This document shows, piece by piece, positions 17,559-25,411 of a stretch of DNA of 46,642 nucleotides (positions within the stretch are counted from its first letter, which is position 1; the number at the start of each line of letters is the position of its first letter). The stretch is taken from assembly GCA_017435025.1 (NCBI GenBank), contig JAFSFU010000273.1, positions 1 through 46,642 on the forward strand, read 5' to 3'. A program made the position numbers and the translations under genes. Source of the DNA: Lachnospiraceae bacterium (GTDB lineage Bacteria; Bacillota_A; Clostridia; Lachnospirales; Lachnospiraceae). The notes beneath the pieces were generated by a model that was not told the DNA's origin, did not search any database, and saw only the letters and a program-made list of their open reading frames with translations.

Positions 17559-18032
17559 ATGAGGCTATTGTTTAAACAACGCTTTTTTTCCTGGTTTGAC
17601 AGTTATGATATTTATGATGAGGCAGGAAATACTGTATACACAGTGAAGGGACAATTGTCCTGGGGGCATTGCCTGAAAATTTATGATAAGTATGGCAGCG
17701 AGGTCGGTGTGGTGCAGGAAAAGATTTTCACACTTCTTCCGAAATTTGAGATGTACATGGGCGGTCAGTACGTCGGATGTATCAACAAAGAGTTCTCGCT
17801 GTTTGCACCGAGATTCAATATTGACTGCAACGGCTGGCAGGTCGAGGGAGACTTCTTTGAATGGGATTATCAGATTTTGAACGGATATGGACAGTGTATC
17901 GCGGATGTTTCCAAGCAGCTGTTCAACTGGACCGATACTTATGTGATCGATGTAAGGAATCCGCAGGATGCACTTTGTGCGCTGATGCTGGTGCTGGCCA
18001 TCGATGCGGAGAAGTGTTCAAGAAATAATTGA
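17559..18032 (+). CDS. LURP-one-related (tubby-like/scramblase fold) protein
   Basis: This 157-residue protein reads as the LURP-one-related family: MRLLFKQRFFSWFDSYDIYD at the start, paired beta-strand repeats (GNTVYTVKGQLSWGHCLKIYD, then GQYVGCINKEFSLFAPRFNID), then WQVEGDFFEWDYQIL and ADVSKQLFNWTDTYVIDV near the end. The fold is a 12-strand barrel around a buried helix, related to tubby and phospholipid scramblase domains. The bacterial role is unknown. The ATG at 17559 has GAGGAG 8 bases upstream, although the frame is open back to 17436 within the hydrolase gene. Confidence 0.85.
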   Translation: MRLLFKQRFFSWFDSYDIYDEAGNTVYTVKGQLSWGHCLKIYDKYGSEVGVVQEKIFTLLPKFEMYMGGQYVGCINKEFSLFAPRFNIDCNGWQVEGDFFEWDYQILNGYGQCIADVSKQLFNWTDTYVIDVRNPQDALCALMLVLAIDAEKCSRNN

Positions 18033-18046
18033 TGGGAGAAATGAGT

Positions 18047-18451
18047 ATGAATCAGCAGCCGGTATATCTTATGTATGCTATATGGTTAGGCATAGGTGCG
18101 CTGTTTTATTTTCTTTACATAAACGGTTATCTAATTGTAAATGCAAAGCGTGCGTTGATGTTTGTCGGAGCCCACTGGGGCAAGGGCATTTTTAACGCCA
18201 GATTTACGTCTTGCAGCGGTTATGTAAAGAGAGTGATCCGTTTTTCGGAAAGCCGGGAATACCGGCTGAATCTGGAGCAGGAACTGACGAAAGGCAGGAT
18301 GTGGGCAGAAATTCTGAATAAAAAGGAAGTGGTCGCACGGGTGAGTGCGGAGAATCCATCCGTGACTTTTCGTGCAGACAGTAAGGTGCGGTATCGGATT
18401 GTATTTCGATTTGAGAAGGCGTCCGGGCGGTATCGGTTTTGGTATGAGTAG
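18047..18451 (+). CDS. Small membrane-anchored protein of unknown function
   Basis: This 134-residue protein has one N-terminal membrane helix (about residues 8-28, YAIWLGIGALFYFLYINGYL) and a basic cytosolic domain rich in arginine. I do not recognise a family. Start choice: GGGAG at 18034-18038 best fits ATG 18047. TTG 18029, ATG 18032 and ATG 18041 are in frame but badly spaced. It follows the LURP-one gene directly and probably belongs to the same operon. The soluble part looks like a beta-rich domain (AEILNKKEVVARVSAE, SVTFRADSKVRYRIVFRF). Confidence 0.7.
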   Translation: MNQQPVYLMYAIWLGIGALFYFLYINGYLIVNAKRALMFVGAHWGKGIFNARFTSCSGYVKRVIRFSESREYRLNLEQELTKGRMWAEILNKKEVVARVSAENPSVTFRADSKVRYRIVFRFEKASGRYRFWYE

Positions 18452-18484
18452 GTAATCTTATGAAGGGAGAGGATGGTGTAAGAA

Positions 18485-19165
18485 ATGAAACGATATATAA
18501 AAGAGCTGATTCTGTTGGGAATCCAGCTATTTATATTTTATCTGATGCCATTATTTGCAGGACCGACCGACATGATGGGACTTGTGTTTTTGATTATTCT
18601 AGTGACATTTATTCTCTCAGTAATGTTGGGAATCGTTTCAGATAAAGCGATAAAGTTTGCATATCCGATCCTCGTTTCGGTTTTATTTGTGCCGACCGTA
18701 TGGATTTATTATAACAAAACCGCACTGGTTCATGCTGTATGGTATCTGGTAATCTCTGCGGCAGGTCTTTTGAGCGGATCTCTGGTTCGCCTGGTGATTC
18801 ATGCAGCTGGCGGAACGGGACTTGAGGAAGAAAAAAGAACGGCCAGAAAAGTTTTGCGCGGTGTTGTGATCGCTGTGGTTGCTCTGGCACTTTTCTGGGC
18901 AGTCTGGCTGTTCGGATATCATCATTCGAAGTCGACGAGCAATATTCCTTCGCTTACGTTGATCGGACAACATGACGAAGCATATGCACATAAAAAGCTG
19001 CAGGGTTATCATCGGGAACAATTGCTGGAAGTCTGGGGAGAACCGACTGAACATCCCCATGAGCAGGAAGATACATGGTATTTTAATGAAGATACGGCGA
19101 TCAAGGTCAATTACAATGGACATGGGGAAGTGGTTGCGGTGAGTGTTTTTCATTATATAGAATAG
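18485..19165 (+). CDS. Multi-pass membrane protein with SmpA/OmlA-like C-terminal segment
   Basis: This 226-residue protein has about five hydrophobic helices in the first 150 residues. A soluble tail follows, with EQLLEVWGEPTE, an aromatic DTWYF and a final strand GEVVAVSVF. That tail pattern resembles the SmpA/OmlA (BamE-like) fold often found on Gram-positive membrane proteins, but the resemblance is by eye only. The start follows GGGAGAGGATGGTGTAAGAA. It sits in a run of small membrane protein genes. The function is unknown. Confidence 0.75.
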   Translation: MKRYIKELILLGIQLFIFYLMPLFAGPTDMMGLVFLIILVTFILSVMLGIVSDKAIKFAYPILVSVLFVPTVWIYYNKTALVHAVWYLVISAAGLLSGSLVRLVIHAAGGTGLEEEKRTARKVLRGVVIAVVALALFWAVWLFGYHHSKSTSNIPSLTLIGQHDEAYAHKKLQGYHREQLLEVWGEPTEHPHEQEDTWYFNEDTAIKVNYNGHGEVVAVSVFHYIE

Positions 19166-19186
19166 AAGATTCAGGAGGGCGCATTT

Positions 19187-19405
19187 ATGAAGAAATTATT
19201 TGATGGTGCAGATAAATTTTTACAGGAGAGCGATTGGACAGATTTGGGAATGATTAAACTTTGTTTATTTTCAATCGGAACTGTAGTGGGGCTTTTGGTG
19301 CCGGTAAAAATGAAAAAGAGAGTATTGCCTGTGGTAATCGGGGCGTTTATGGGTACATATATTCCGCTGATGATGAAATATTTTAAGGTGGTAAAAGATC
19401 TGTAA
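19187..19405 (+). CDS. Small two-helix membrane protein
   Basis: This 72-residue protein has an amphipathic N-terminus (KKLFDGADKFLQESDWTDLG) and two hydrophobic stretches (about 23-40 and 45-60) separated by the basic KMKKR. Similar short clostridial proteins are often labelled permease of phosphate ABC transporter, without support. The start ATG follows AGGAGGGCG, a strong RBS, which argues for a real gene. The next gene begins 10 bases later. Confidence 0.78.
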   Translation: MKKLFDGADKFLQESDWTDLGMIKLCLFSIGTVVGLLVPVKMKKRVLPVVIGAFMGTYIPLMMKYFKVVKDL

Positions 19406-19415
19406 GTGGTGATTT

Positions 19416-19820
19416 ATGGAATTGAAAAAGAGTTATAAGGGATTTATTTACTGGCTGATCGGTTTTGTTGTGGCTACATTCGGCTGTGGTTTCTTTCCAA
19501 TGTCCGACGGAAGTCTGGCGACGCGGGTAGTTTTAAATGTCACGGCGTTAGCGGTTGCAATTCTAGCATTTATTATATACAAAACGGAGTTTGTATATTG
19601 GTATAATGGCGTTAGCTACGAGGCGGCTGTAAAAGCCGGTTCACAGCGCAGAAAGACCTATGGATGGGAGCATTTTAAGCGTTTTGGAATATTTGCAGGA
19701 GGATATCTCATTTTTTCTGTTGTTGCACATGGATGTGGATGGAGTTTGTGGTGGGATATCTTGATTGCGACGGTTGGTTTGGTTGCGGTTGCAGTGAGTA
19801 CGATATGGATTAAATTGTAG
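19416..19820 (+). CDS. Small membrane protein of unknown function
   Basis: This 134-residue protein has four predicted membrane helices (about 9-28, 35-55, 87-105, 112-132) and a central loop VSYEAAVKAGSQRRKTYGWEH. No family was recognised. The start ATG follows GTAAGTGGTGATTT, a weak RBS. Spacing to the previous gene is 10 bases, so translation may depend on coupling. It is part of the small-membrane-protein run. Confidence 0.68.
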   Translation: MELKKSYKGFIYWLIGFVVATFGCGFFPMSDGSLATRVVLNVTALAVAILAFIIYKTEFVYWYNGVSYEAAVKAGSQRRKTYGWEHFKRFGIFAGGYLIFSVVAHGCGWSLWWDILIATVGLVAVAVSTIWIKL

Positions 19821-19897
19821 TGACTGATGTGTTTTACCGGTGGAATTTATGGGCAGATGTAGTTAAAACTCTCAAAGCAACATCAGGAGGGCTGAGT

Positions 19898-20416
19898 ATG
19901 GAATTTAAATTTGAAACAAAATACGATCAAAAAGCATTTACAACGATGGCGAGAACGTTGCGGAAGACGTTGCGAAGAAAGAGGAGTCGCAGATCTCATG
20001 TTTTTGGATGGATTGTGGTTACCCTTGCGTTGCTGCTTGTATTTGCAGGTGAAGGTGGCTTTGTTCTTAACATGAAGTCTGTTTTGACTTTAGCTGTGGC
20101 AGCTATTATGATCCTCACCTTGATCTGGGAGGATGCAATTAATGGATATGTGGCGTTGAAACGGACACTGCCGGGAACGGACCGATCGACCTGTACATTT
20201 TACGAAGATGGTTACATTTCTGTGACGGATATGGGCAAGACTGAGTGGAGCTATGAAAAGCCGATGATGATTGCAGAGTCCGGAAACTATTTTGTGTTTA
20301 TTTTCAGCAACAGCCATGCGCAGCTCTATGACAAGAGAGCGATTTCTGGTGGCACAGTAGAGGTGTTTAGAGCATTTATTGAGGAAAAGACAGGGAAGAA
20401 ATTAGTGGAGGCATAA
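19898..20416 (+). CDS. YcxB-like membrane protein
   Basis: This 172-residue protein begins MEFKFETKYDQKAFTTMARTL, has a basic patch (RKTLRRKRSRRS), two membrane helices (about 36-52 and 60-80), and a C-terminal soluble domain with TCTFYEDGYISVTDMGKTEW and YFVFIFSNSHAQLYDKRAI. This layout fits the YcxB-like family, whose function is unknown. I choose ATG 19898 because AGGAGGG lies 8 bases upstream, though the frame is open from 19820. It is followed within 8 bases by the decayed DUF1349 gene. Confidence 0.8.
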   Translation: MEFKFETKYDQKAFTTMARTLRKTLRRKRSRRSHVFGWIVVTLALLLVFAGEGGFVLNMKSVLTLAVAAIMILTLIWEDAINGYVALKRTLPGTDRSTCTFYEDGYISVTDMGKTEWSYEKPMMIAESGNYFVFIFSNSHAQLYDKRAISGGTVEVFRAFIEEKTGKKLVEA

Positions 20417-20423
20417 AAATAAA

Positions 20424-20882
20424 ATGACATTTATGATCGACAAGTTAGAATGGACCAGAGAACTGGAAGATTATAAAATTTTTGACGATAGAATAGAGAT
20501 TGTTTACAAAGCCACATACGGATCTTTGGCAAAGAACATACTATCATTTTCGGAATGACAATGCACCGGTGCTGCAAATGGAAACAGAGGAGCCGTTCTT
20601 TTCATTTACCGTAAAAACGGAATTCGAGAGTAAGCATCGCTTTGACCAGTGTGGTATCGATTCAGTCGAAGAGAGGATGATTATTGCATTGAATGCTCAG
20701 AAGATGGAATTACATTCAAGCAAATGCGAGTGTGTCATATGTGGAACGGCGGTGGAGCAATTCGGTTTGGTATTTATGCATGCAGTCCGGAAGATTCTTC
20801 CTTCAAAGCGACATTTACCAATATGGAATTGACAGAATGCAAATGGTTGGCGCATGACGGGCAGCAGCCGGATATGGTGTAG
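20424..20882 (+). pseudogene. DUF1349 (concanavalin A-like fold) gene, frameshifted and internally deleted
   Basis: Family sequence is spread over two frames. It starts at ATG 20424 (MTFMIDKLEWTRELEDYKIFD). One base shift near 20500 moves it to KPHTDLWQRTYYHFRNDNAP and then SFTVKTEFESKHRFDQCG. It then jumps back to WYRFSRREDDYCIECSEDG, FGIYACSPEDSSFKATFTN and TECKWLAHD, ending at TAG 20880-20882. Intact DUF1349 proteins of this type are about 190-200 residues; from memory of the family, some 45-50 codons are missing between DQCG and WYR. The junction GTGTGGTATCG (20649-20659) can be read as either side, as expected for a deletion between short repeats. At least two lesions make a functional product unlikely. 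Confidence 0.8.
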
Positions 20883-20916
20883 AATGCGGTAAGAAAATAA
20901 GAGTGAGGTGTAAGTT

Positions 20917-21354
20917 TTGCATAAGGATGATGTGCGGGACATTAGATGGATTTTAATTGTTCTTGCTATAGCGTTTGTTGCAATTGCATTTCCCAATTTC
21001 GGGGAAGTAATCTCGAATCAAGTTAGGGGAATTACAACACCAATATATAAGGAGAGAGTCAAACGCTATGTTTGTGAACAAGGATACTCGCAGGAACAGC
21101 AGGAGATTCTTTTTGTTGCAATCGATCATATCAGATATCCGGAGAATATCAGTGACTACAAAATGATCCATTTGACACATGTCAACGGACCGGCAGGAGA
21201 GTGTTCGCTGGTGTCATCAGATGGAATGGAAAACGTTATTGTAGATGAAAAGGATTGGTATGTTATGATTGGCGATTCATCCTTGCATCAGTATTATAAT
21301 GCAATCATCGATTATGAGACTTTGGAGTATTTGGGAAGTGTCCCGATTGCGTAA
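20917..21354 (+). CDS. Hypothetical membrane-anchored protein with TTG start
   Basis: This 145-residue protein has one N-terminal membrane helix (about 11-29, WILIVLAIAFVAIAFPNF) and an extracytoplasmic-looking domain with a helix (VKRYVCEQGYSQEQQEILF). A beta-rich end follows (HLTHVNGPAGECSLVSSDG, DEKDWYVMIGDSSLHQYY). No family was recognised. The start is TTG 20917 after GTGAGGTG; the nearby ATGs are out of frame. It belongs to the same-strand small gene run and ends 12 bases before the methyltransferase gene. Confidence 0.68.
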   Translation: MHKDDVRDIRWILIVLAIAFVAIAFPNFGEVISNQVRGITTPIYKERVKRYVCEQGYSQEQQEILFVAIDHIRYPENISDYKMIHLTHVNGPAGECSLVSSDGMENVIVDEKDWYVMIGDSSLHQYYNAIIDYETLEYLGSVPIA

Positions 21355-21366
21355 TAGGGTAAAAGT

Positions 21367-22038
21367 ATGACAGTAAAATTATTTGTTCAGGCAATCACGA
21401 AATTTTTATTAGGTTTTGTCGTGGTTGGTTTATTGATATTCCTGCCTGCGGGCACTTTTTTCTATATGAATGGTTTGTTGTTCATGGGAATTCTATTTGT
21501 ACCAATGTTCCTTGCCGGTATTGTAATGATGTTTAAAAATCCTGGGCTGTTAAAAAAACGGCTTGATGCAAAAGAAAAGCAAAGAGAACAAAGCTTTGTC
21601 GTAAAGCTCAGTGGACTCATGTTCCTTGCAGGATTTGTTATTGCGGGAATCGGCTTTCGCCTTCATTGGTATATGTTACCAAAGAGCGTTGTGATTACTG
21701 CTGTGGTGGTATTTCTTATTGCCTATATTCTCTATGCGGAGGTACTTAGGGAGAATACATACCTCAGCCGCACGATTGAAGTGCAGGAGAATCAGAAGGT
21801 AATTGATACAGGATTATACGGTATTGTCAGACATCCGATGTACAGTGCCACATTGCTTTTGTTTTTGTCCATGCCATTGATATTGGGTTCCATATACTCA
21901 TTTTTTATTTTTCTCGCATATCCCTTTATCATCGCCAAAAGGATAAAGGGAGAGGAAGAATTTCTTGAAAAAGAATTGGATGGCTATCGTGAGTACAAAC
22001 AAAAAGTGAAATATCGATTGATACCGTTTGTTTGGTAA
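21367..22038 (+). CDS. Isoprenylcysteine carboxylmethyltransferase-like membrane methyltransferase
   Basis: This 223-residue integral membrane protein has about five helices and the C-terminal signature of the ICMT/PEMT superfamily: TGLYGIVRHPMYSATLLLF, then EEEFLEKELDGYREYKQKVKYRLIP. The RHPMY and E...Y motifs bind S-adenosylmethionine in the family. Bacterial members methylate lipids or small substrates, mostly unknown. The start ATG follows a weak GGGTAAAAGT. It is followed by a MerR-type promoter and regulator, though there is no evidence that the regulator controls it. Confidence 0.85.
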   Translation: MTVKLFVQAITKFLLGFVVVGLLIFLPAGTFFYMNGLLFMGILFVPMFLAGIVMMFKNPGLLKKRLDAKEKQREQSFVVKLSGLMFLAGFVIAGIGFRLHWYMLPKSVVITAVVVFLIAYILYAEVLRENTYLSRTIEVQENQKVIDTGLYGIVRHPMYSATLLLFLSMPLILGSIYSFFIFLAYPFIIAKRIKGEEEFLEKELDGYREYKQKVKYRLIPFVW

Positions 22039-22049
22039 TATGAAAAATC

Positions 22050-22080
22050 TTGACTGTCCCCTTACAGGTTGGTTTACGAT
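22050..22080 (+). promoter_or_regulatory. MerR-type promoter/operator with 19-base spacer
   Basis: TTGACT (22050-22055) and TACGAT (22075-22080) are separated by 19 bases, the over-long spacing typical of MerR-regulated promoters. A short dyad CTGT-N6-ACAG (22054-22067) overlaps the -35 and spacer. The expected start site near 22087 is very close to the RBS of the MerR gene (22087-22093), so the leader would be short. Confidence 0.6.
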
Positions 22081-22099
22081 GATACTGGAGGTGACATAT

Positions 22100-22972
22100 A
22101 TGCTAATAAATGAAATTGCAAAAAAATGTAACATAACAAAGAAAGCCGTTCAGTATTACGTAGAGCAGGGGATGCTCATCCCGAAGATTCTGGAGAATGG
22201 ATACAAAGATTTTTCGGAACAGGATGCAGAAATCTTAAAGCAAATTGCTTTGTATCGAAAATTGGGATTCAGCACCAGTGAAATAAAACGTGTATTTCAT
22301 GATGAAAGTGCGGTAACGCACATGTTATATCAGAGAACCTTAGAGGTGGAACGTGAAAAAGTTAAGTTGGAACTTTTAAAACGACTGGACGCAGGAGAAA
22401 AGATCGAAGCTCTTGAGGAAGAGATCAATCACATTAATTCCAATACGATTATCATAAAAAAGTTGATGGAGTTGTTTCCAAGTTACTACGGAAAATTTAT
22501 CAGTTTGAATTTTTCGAGATATCTGACCGGTGAAATTGAGACCGAGGAACAGATGAGAGCATTTCGTCAGATTGTTGAGTTTTTCGATAATGTTCCGGAT
22601 ATCGACCTGCCGGAAGATTTACAGCAATACCTGGATGAGTATTTGGAAATGTATTCCGGTGAAGAAGGAGTCGAAAAGATTCAACATATTCTTGAAGGAA
22701 AAGACCGGGCAGTCCGGAATATGGATGAATTTGTAAAGAACAATAAAGATATCTTGGATGCATATAAAAAGTATAAAGAGACGGATGCGTATAAGAATTC
22801 ACCGGCATTTCGGTTCTCCGAGTATATGAAACAGGTTTGCATGACCAATGGATATTATGATGTTTTTATTCCGGCAATGAGAAAACTAAGTCCTTTGTAT
22901 AATGAATACTATGAACAAATGATAAAGGCAAATGACGAGTTTATCAGGTGTTACCCGGAGTATTTCGAATAA
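22100..22972 (+). CDS. MerR family transcriptional regulator
   Basis: This 290-residue regulator has an N-terminal winged helix of the MerR family (MLINEIAKKCNITKKAVQYYVEQGMLIP, then NGYKDFSEQDAEILKQIALYRKLGFSTSEIKRV), a coiled-coil dimer helix (about 85-125), and a helical C-terminal domain of about 160 residues that probably senses a ligand. The usual RYYE motif is QYYVEQG. ATG 22100 has GGAGGTG six bases upstream; the frame is open back to 22028. A 19-base-spacer promoter just upstream suggests autoregulation. The effector is unknown. Confidence 0.85.
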   Translation: MLINEIAKKCNITKKAVQYYVEQGMLIPKILENGYKDFSEQDAEILKQIALYRKLGFSTSEIKRVFHDESAVTHMLYQRTLEVEREKVKLELLKRLDAGEKIEALEEEINHINSNTIIIKKLMELFPSYYGKFISLNFSRYLTGEIETEEQMRAFRQIVEFFDNVPDIDLPEDLQQYLDEYLEMYSGEEGVEKIQHILEGKDRAVRNMDEFVKNNKDILDAYKKYKETDAYKNSPAFRFSEYMKQVCMTNGYYDVFIPAMRKLSPLYNEYYEQMIKANDEFIRCYPEYFE

Positions 22973-22998
22973 AGAAAAGTGGAACTAGCGGAGGTTTT

Positions 22999-23475
22999 AT
23001 GGAGAAAGTATATTTTCGATATGCAGAAGAGACTGATGTGGCGTTGATTCTGCAGTTTATCAAAGATCTGGCCGAATATGAAAGAATGTCCGATGAAGTC
23101 ATTGCGACGGAAGAACTGTTACGAGAGTGGATTTTTGAGAAAAAAAAGGCAGAGGTAATCTTTGCAATGGAGGGCGAGAAGGAAGTTGGCTTTGCGTTGT
23201 TCTTCCACAATTTCTCTACCTTCCTCGGCCGTGCGGGAATCTATCTGGAAGATCTGTATGTAAAGGAAGCATATCGCGGAAAGGGATATGGAAAAGCATT
23301 GTTGAAAAAACTGGCAAAGGTTGCGGTCGAGAGAGGTTGCGGCCGTTTGGAATGGTCATGTCTGGACTGGAATCAGCCGAGTATTGATTTCTATCGTTCT
23401 CTGGGAGCTGTGCCAATGGATGAATGGACGGTGTATCGTGCTGCAGGAGAGACGTTACAAAAATTAGCAGAATAA
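22999..23475 (+). CDS. GNAT N-acetyltransferase (diamine/SSAT-like)
   Basis: This 158-residue acetyltransferase closely follows the spermidine/spermine N1-acetyltransferase-type pattern: FRYAEETDVALILQFIKDLA and YERM near the start, the motif A acetyl-CoA loop YVKEAYRGKGYGKALL (about 86-101), then WSCLDWNQPSIDFYRSLGA and MDEWTVYR. Members acetylate polyamines, thialysine or similar amines. I place the start at 22999 (RBS GGAGGT); the frame is open from 22948. It follows the MerR gene by 26 bases, so it could be in the same transcript. Confidence 0.88.
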   Translation: MEKVYFRYAEETDVALILQFIKDLAEYERMSDEVIATEELLREWIFEKKKAEVIFAMEGEKEVGFALFFHNFSTFLGRAGIYLEDLYVKEAYRGKGYGKALLKKLAKVAVERGCGRLEWSCLDWNQPSIDFYRSLGAVPMDEWTVYRAAGETLQKLAE

Positions 23476-23537
23476 GGATTTTCTTAGAGTGTTTATAGTT
23501 CGAACGAAAGAAGCGTTTGAAAAGGGTGGTAATCGAT

Positions 23538-24386
23538 ATGAAAAGAACTAAATCCTGGCTACCGGCTGTGTTGGCTGCTCTTGTGTTTGTGATTTGGATA
23601 CTTTGGGCTAACACTGCGCTGGAATTAAACCATGTGGCGATAGAAAGCGAGGCGATACCGAAAGACTTTTCCGGTTACCGGATCGCACATATTTCTGATT
23701 ATCATAACACGAAAAATCAGCGGCTGAATCATACGCTGCTTGCGTATTTAAACGAAACAGAGCCGGACATGATCGCGATCACCGGCGATCTGATCGATTC
23801 CAGACGAACGGATATAAATGTGGCATTGCAGTTTGCAGAGCAGGCCGTAAAAATTGCACCGTGTTACTATGTTCCGGGAAATCATGAGTCGCGGATTGAA
23901 GAGTACAAAGATTTGAAATCGGGTCTTGAGTCGTTGGGAGTGGAAGTTCTCGGAAATGAGAGAATCCTGTTGAAGCGCGGAAACGACGAGATTGCGTTGA
24001 TCGGTGTGAATGATCCGAAATTTATGACAAAGAAGCTATCGCAGGAAGAACAGGAAATGGAAAGGTGTTTAAGTGGATTATGTGAAGACGATGACACTTA
24101 TCGCATCCTGCTTTCTCACCGTCCGGAGTTGTTTGATGTTTACAAAGTGTCTAAAATGAATTTGATTTTCTCCGGTCATGCCCATGGAGGCCAGTTTCGA
24201 TTGCCGTTTCTTGGCGGTTTGATCGCACCGAACCAAGGATTATTTCCGAAATATGATGCAGGGATATTTACAGAAGGCGAAACCAGTATGGTGGTCAGCC
24301 GGGGCGTTGGCAACAGCATTATGCCGATAAGACTGAATAACAGGCCGGAAGTGGTTTTGGTGGAGCTGCGGCGTGTGGAACAATAG
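23538..24386 (+). CDS. Membrane-anchored metallophosphoesterase
   Basis: This 282-residue protein has one N-terminal helix (about 7-25) and a calcineurin-like phosphoesterase domain with all metal motifs: ISDYHN (DxH), TGDLID, PGNHES, LLSHRPE and GHAHGGQFRLPFLGG. The anchored YkuE-type group includes enzymes acting on lipid or cell-envelope phosphates. ATG 23538 follows GGGTGG. TTG 23517 is in frame but has no better RBS. It is located among acetyltransferase genes. Confidence 0.87.
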   Translation: MKRTKSWLPAVLAALVFVIWILWANTALELNHVAIESEAIPKDFSGYRIAHISDYHNTKNQRLNHTLLAYLNETEPDMIAITGDLIDSRRTDINVALQFAEQAVKIAPCYYVPGNHESRIEEYKDLKSGLESLGVEVLGNERILLKRGNDEIALIGVNDPKFMTKKLSQEEQEMERCLSGLCEDDDTYRILLSHRPELFDVYKVSKMNLIFSGHAHGGQFRLPFLGGLIAPNQGLFPKYDAGIFTEGETSMVVSRGVGNSIMPIRLNNRPEVVLVELRRVEQ

Positions 24387-24442
24387 AAATAGAGAAAAAC
24401 AATGGCCTAATAGTTCAATAATCAAATTGTAAGGAGTGAAAA

Positions 24443-24895
24443 ATACTGCAAAGAATAAGAAAATCAGAATGCAAAGATATATCCAGAATTGCAGAGATTT
24501 TAATTTTCACAAAGAGAATAACGTATCGTCATATTTTTCAAAATGACCAGGTTTCTTTTGGTGAAATGCAAGTAGTTCCATTGGCGAGGGAATATGAAGA
24601 GAATCCAAGTGAGTTGGAACATATCTGGGTCTATGAGGATGAATTTGTAAAGGGGCTTATTCATATTGAACATGGAGAAATTGTAGAATTGTATGTGGAA
24701 CCGTTTTTTCAAGGAGAAGGGATTGGAAAGCGGTTAGTTGAATTTGCGATTTTTGAATTTGATGTAAGCTATCTCTGGGTGTTGGAGAAAAACAAGAAAG
24801 CAATTGATTTTTATAAGAGTCGTGGTTTTCATTTAACAACTGAACGCAAGATAAATGATGGAACACCGGAATACGTGGTAAAGATGAGGAGGTAA
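24443..24895 (+). CDS. GNAT N-acetyltransferase with non-standard start codon
   Basis: The family N-terminus (LQRIRKSECKDISRIAEILI) is encoded from about 24443, well before the first in-frame ATG at 24566. A stop at 24437-24439 bounds the frame. AAGGAG (24431-24436) places the likely start at ATA 24443 (spacing 6) or CTG 24446 (spacing 9); no ATG, GTG or TTG is available there. The 150-residue product has the acetyl-CoA loop VEPFFQGEGIGKRLVEFAI and the end EKNKKAIDFYKSRGFHL, both normal for GNAT enzymes. Either a rare start codon is used, or an ATG start has mutated to ATA and expression is reduced. The target is unknown. Confidence 0.75.
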   Translation: MLQRIRKSECKDISRIAEILIFTKRITYRHIFQNDQVSFGEMQVVPLAREYEENPSELEHIWVYEDEFVKGLIHIEHGEIVELYVEPFFQGEGIGKRLVEFAIFEFDVSYLWVLEKNKKAIDFYKSRGFHLTTERKINDGTPEYVVKMRR

Positions 24896-24898
24896 TAT

Positions 24899-25411
24899 AT
24901 GTTTTTATCAACGGACAGAATTGAATTTTCTAAATGGACAGCGGATGACCTGGAACAGGCCAAGTGTTTATGGGGTGACTCGGAAGTAACCAGATATATC
25001 TGTGCGACTGGCGTATTCAGTCCGAAGGATATTGAAAAGCGCTTAAACACAGAGGTGTCCAATGGAGAGGAGTTCGGTCTTCAGTACTGGCCAATTTTTC
25101 ATAAGGTTTCCGGTGAGTTGATCGGCTGCTGCGGCCTGCGGCCGCGTGCGGAGAAAGAATATGAGATTGGCTTTCATCTGAGACCGAAATTCTGGAGACA
25201 AGGTTACGCGGTGGAGGCGGCCAATGCGGTGATTGACTACGCATTTGAGGTGTTGAAGGCGGAAAAATTGTTTGCCGGACATAACCCAAAGAATGCGGCT
25301 TCGAAATCCGTTCTTGGGAAACTGGGATTTACGTATATCGGCGATGAATTTTATGCGCCGACGGGACTTTATCATCCGTCTTATGAGATGAAGAAGGAGG
25401 GGCGTCGATGA
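24899..25411 (+). CDS. GNAT N-acetyltransferase (RimJ/RimL-like)
   Basis: This 170-residue acetyltransferase is of the RimJ/RimL type: TDRIEFSKWTADDLEQAKCL near the start, then IGCCGLRPRAEKEYEIGFHL, the acetyl-CoA binding LRPKFWRQGYAVEAANAVIDYAF, and HNPKNAASKSVLGKLGFTYIG. Members modify protein N-termini or small amines. The start ATG follows GAGGAGGTAATAT. It begins three bases after the preceding GNAT gene and overlaps the next gene by ATGA (25408-25411), so the three are probably one transcript. Confidence 0.88.
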   Translation: MFLSTDRIEFSKWTADDLEQAKCLWGDSEVTRYICATGVFSPKDIEKRLNTEVSNGEEFGLQYWPIFHKVSGELIGCCGLRPRAEKEYEIGFHLRPKFWRQGYAVEAANAVIDYAFEVLKAEKLFAGHNPKNAASKSVLGKLGFTYIGDEFYAPTGLYHPSYEMKKEGRR

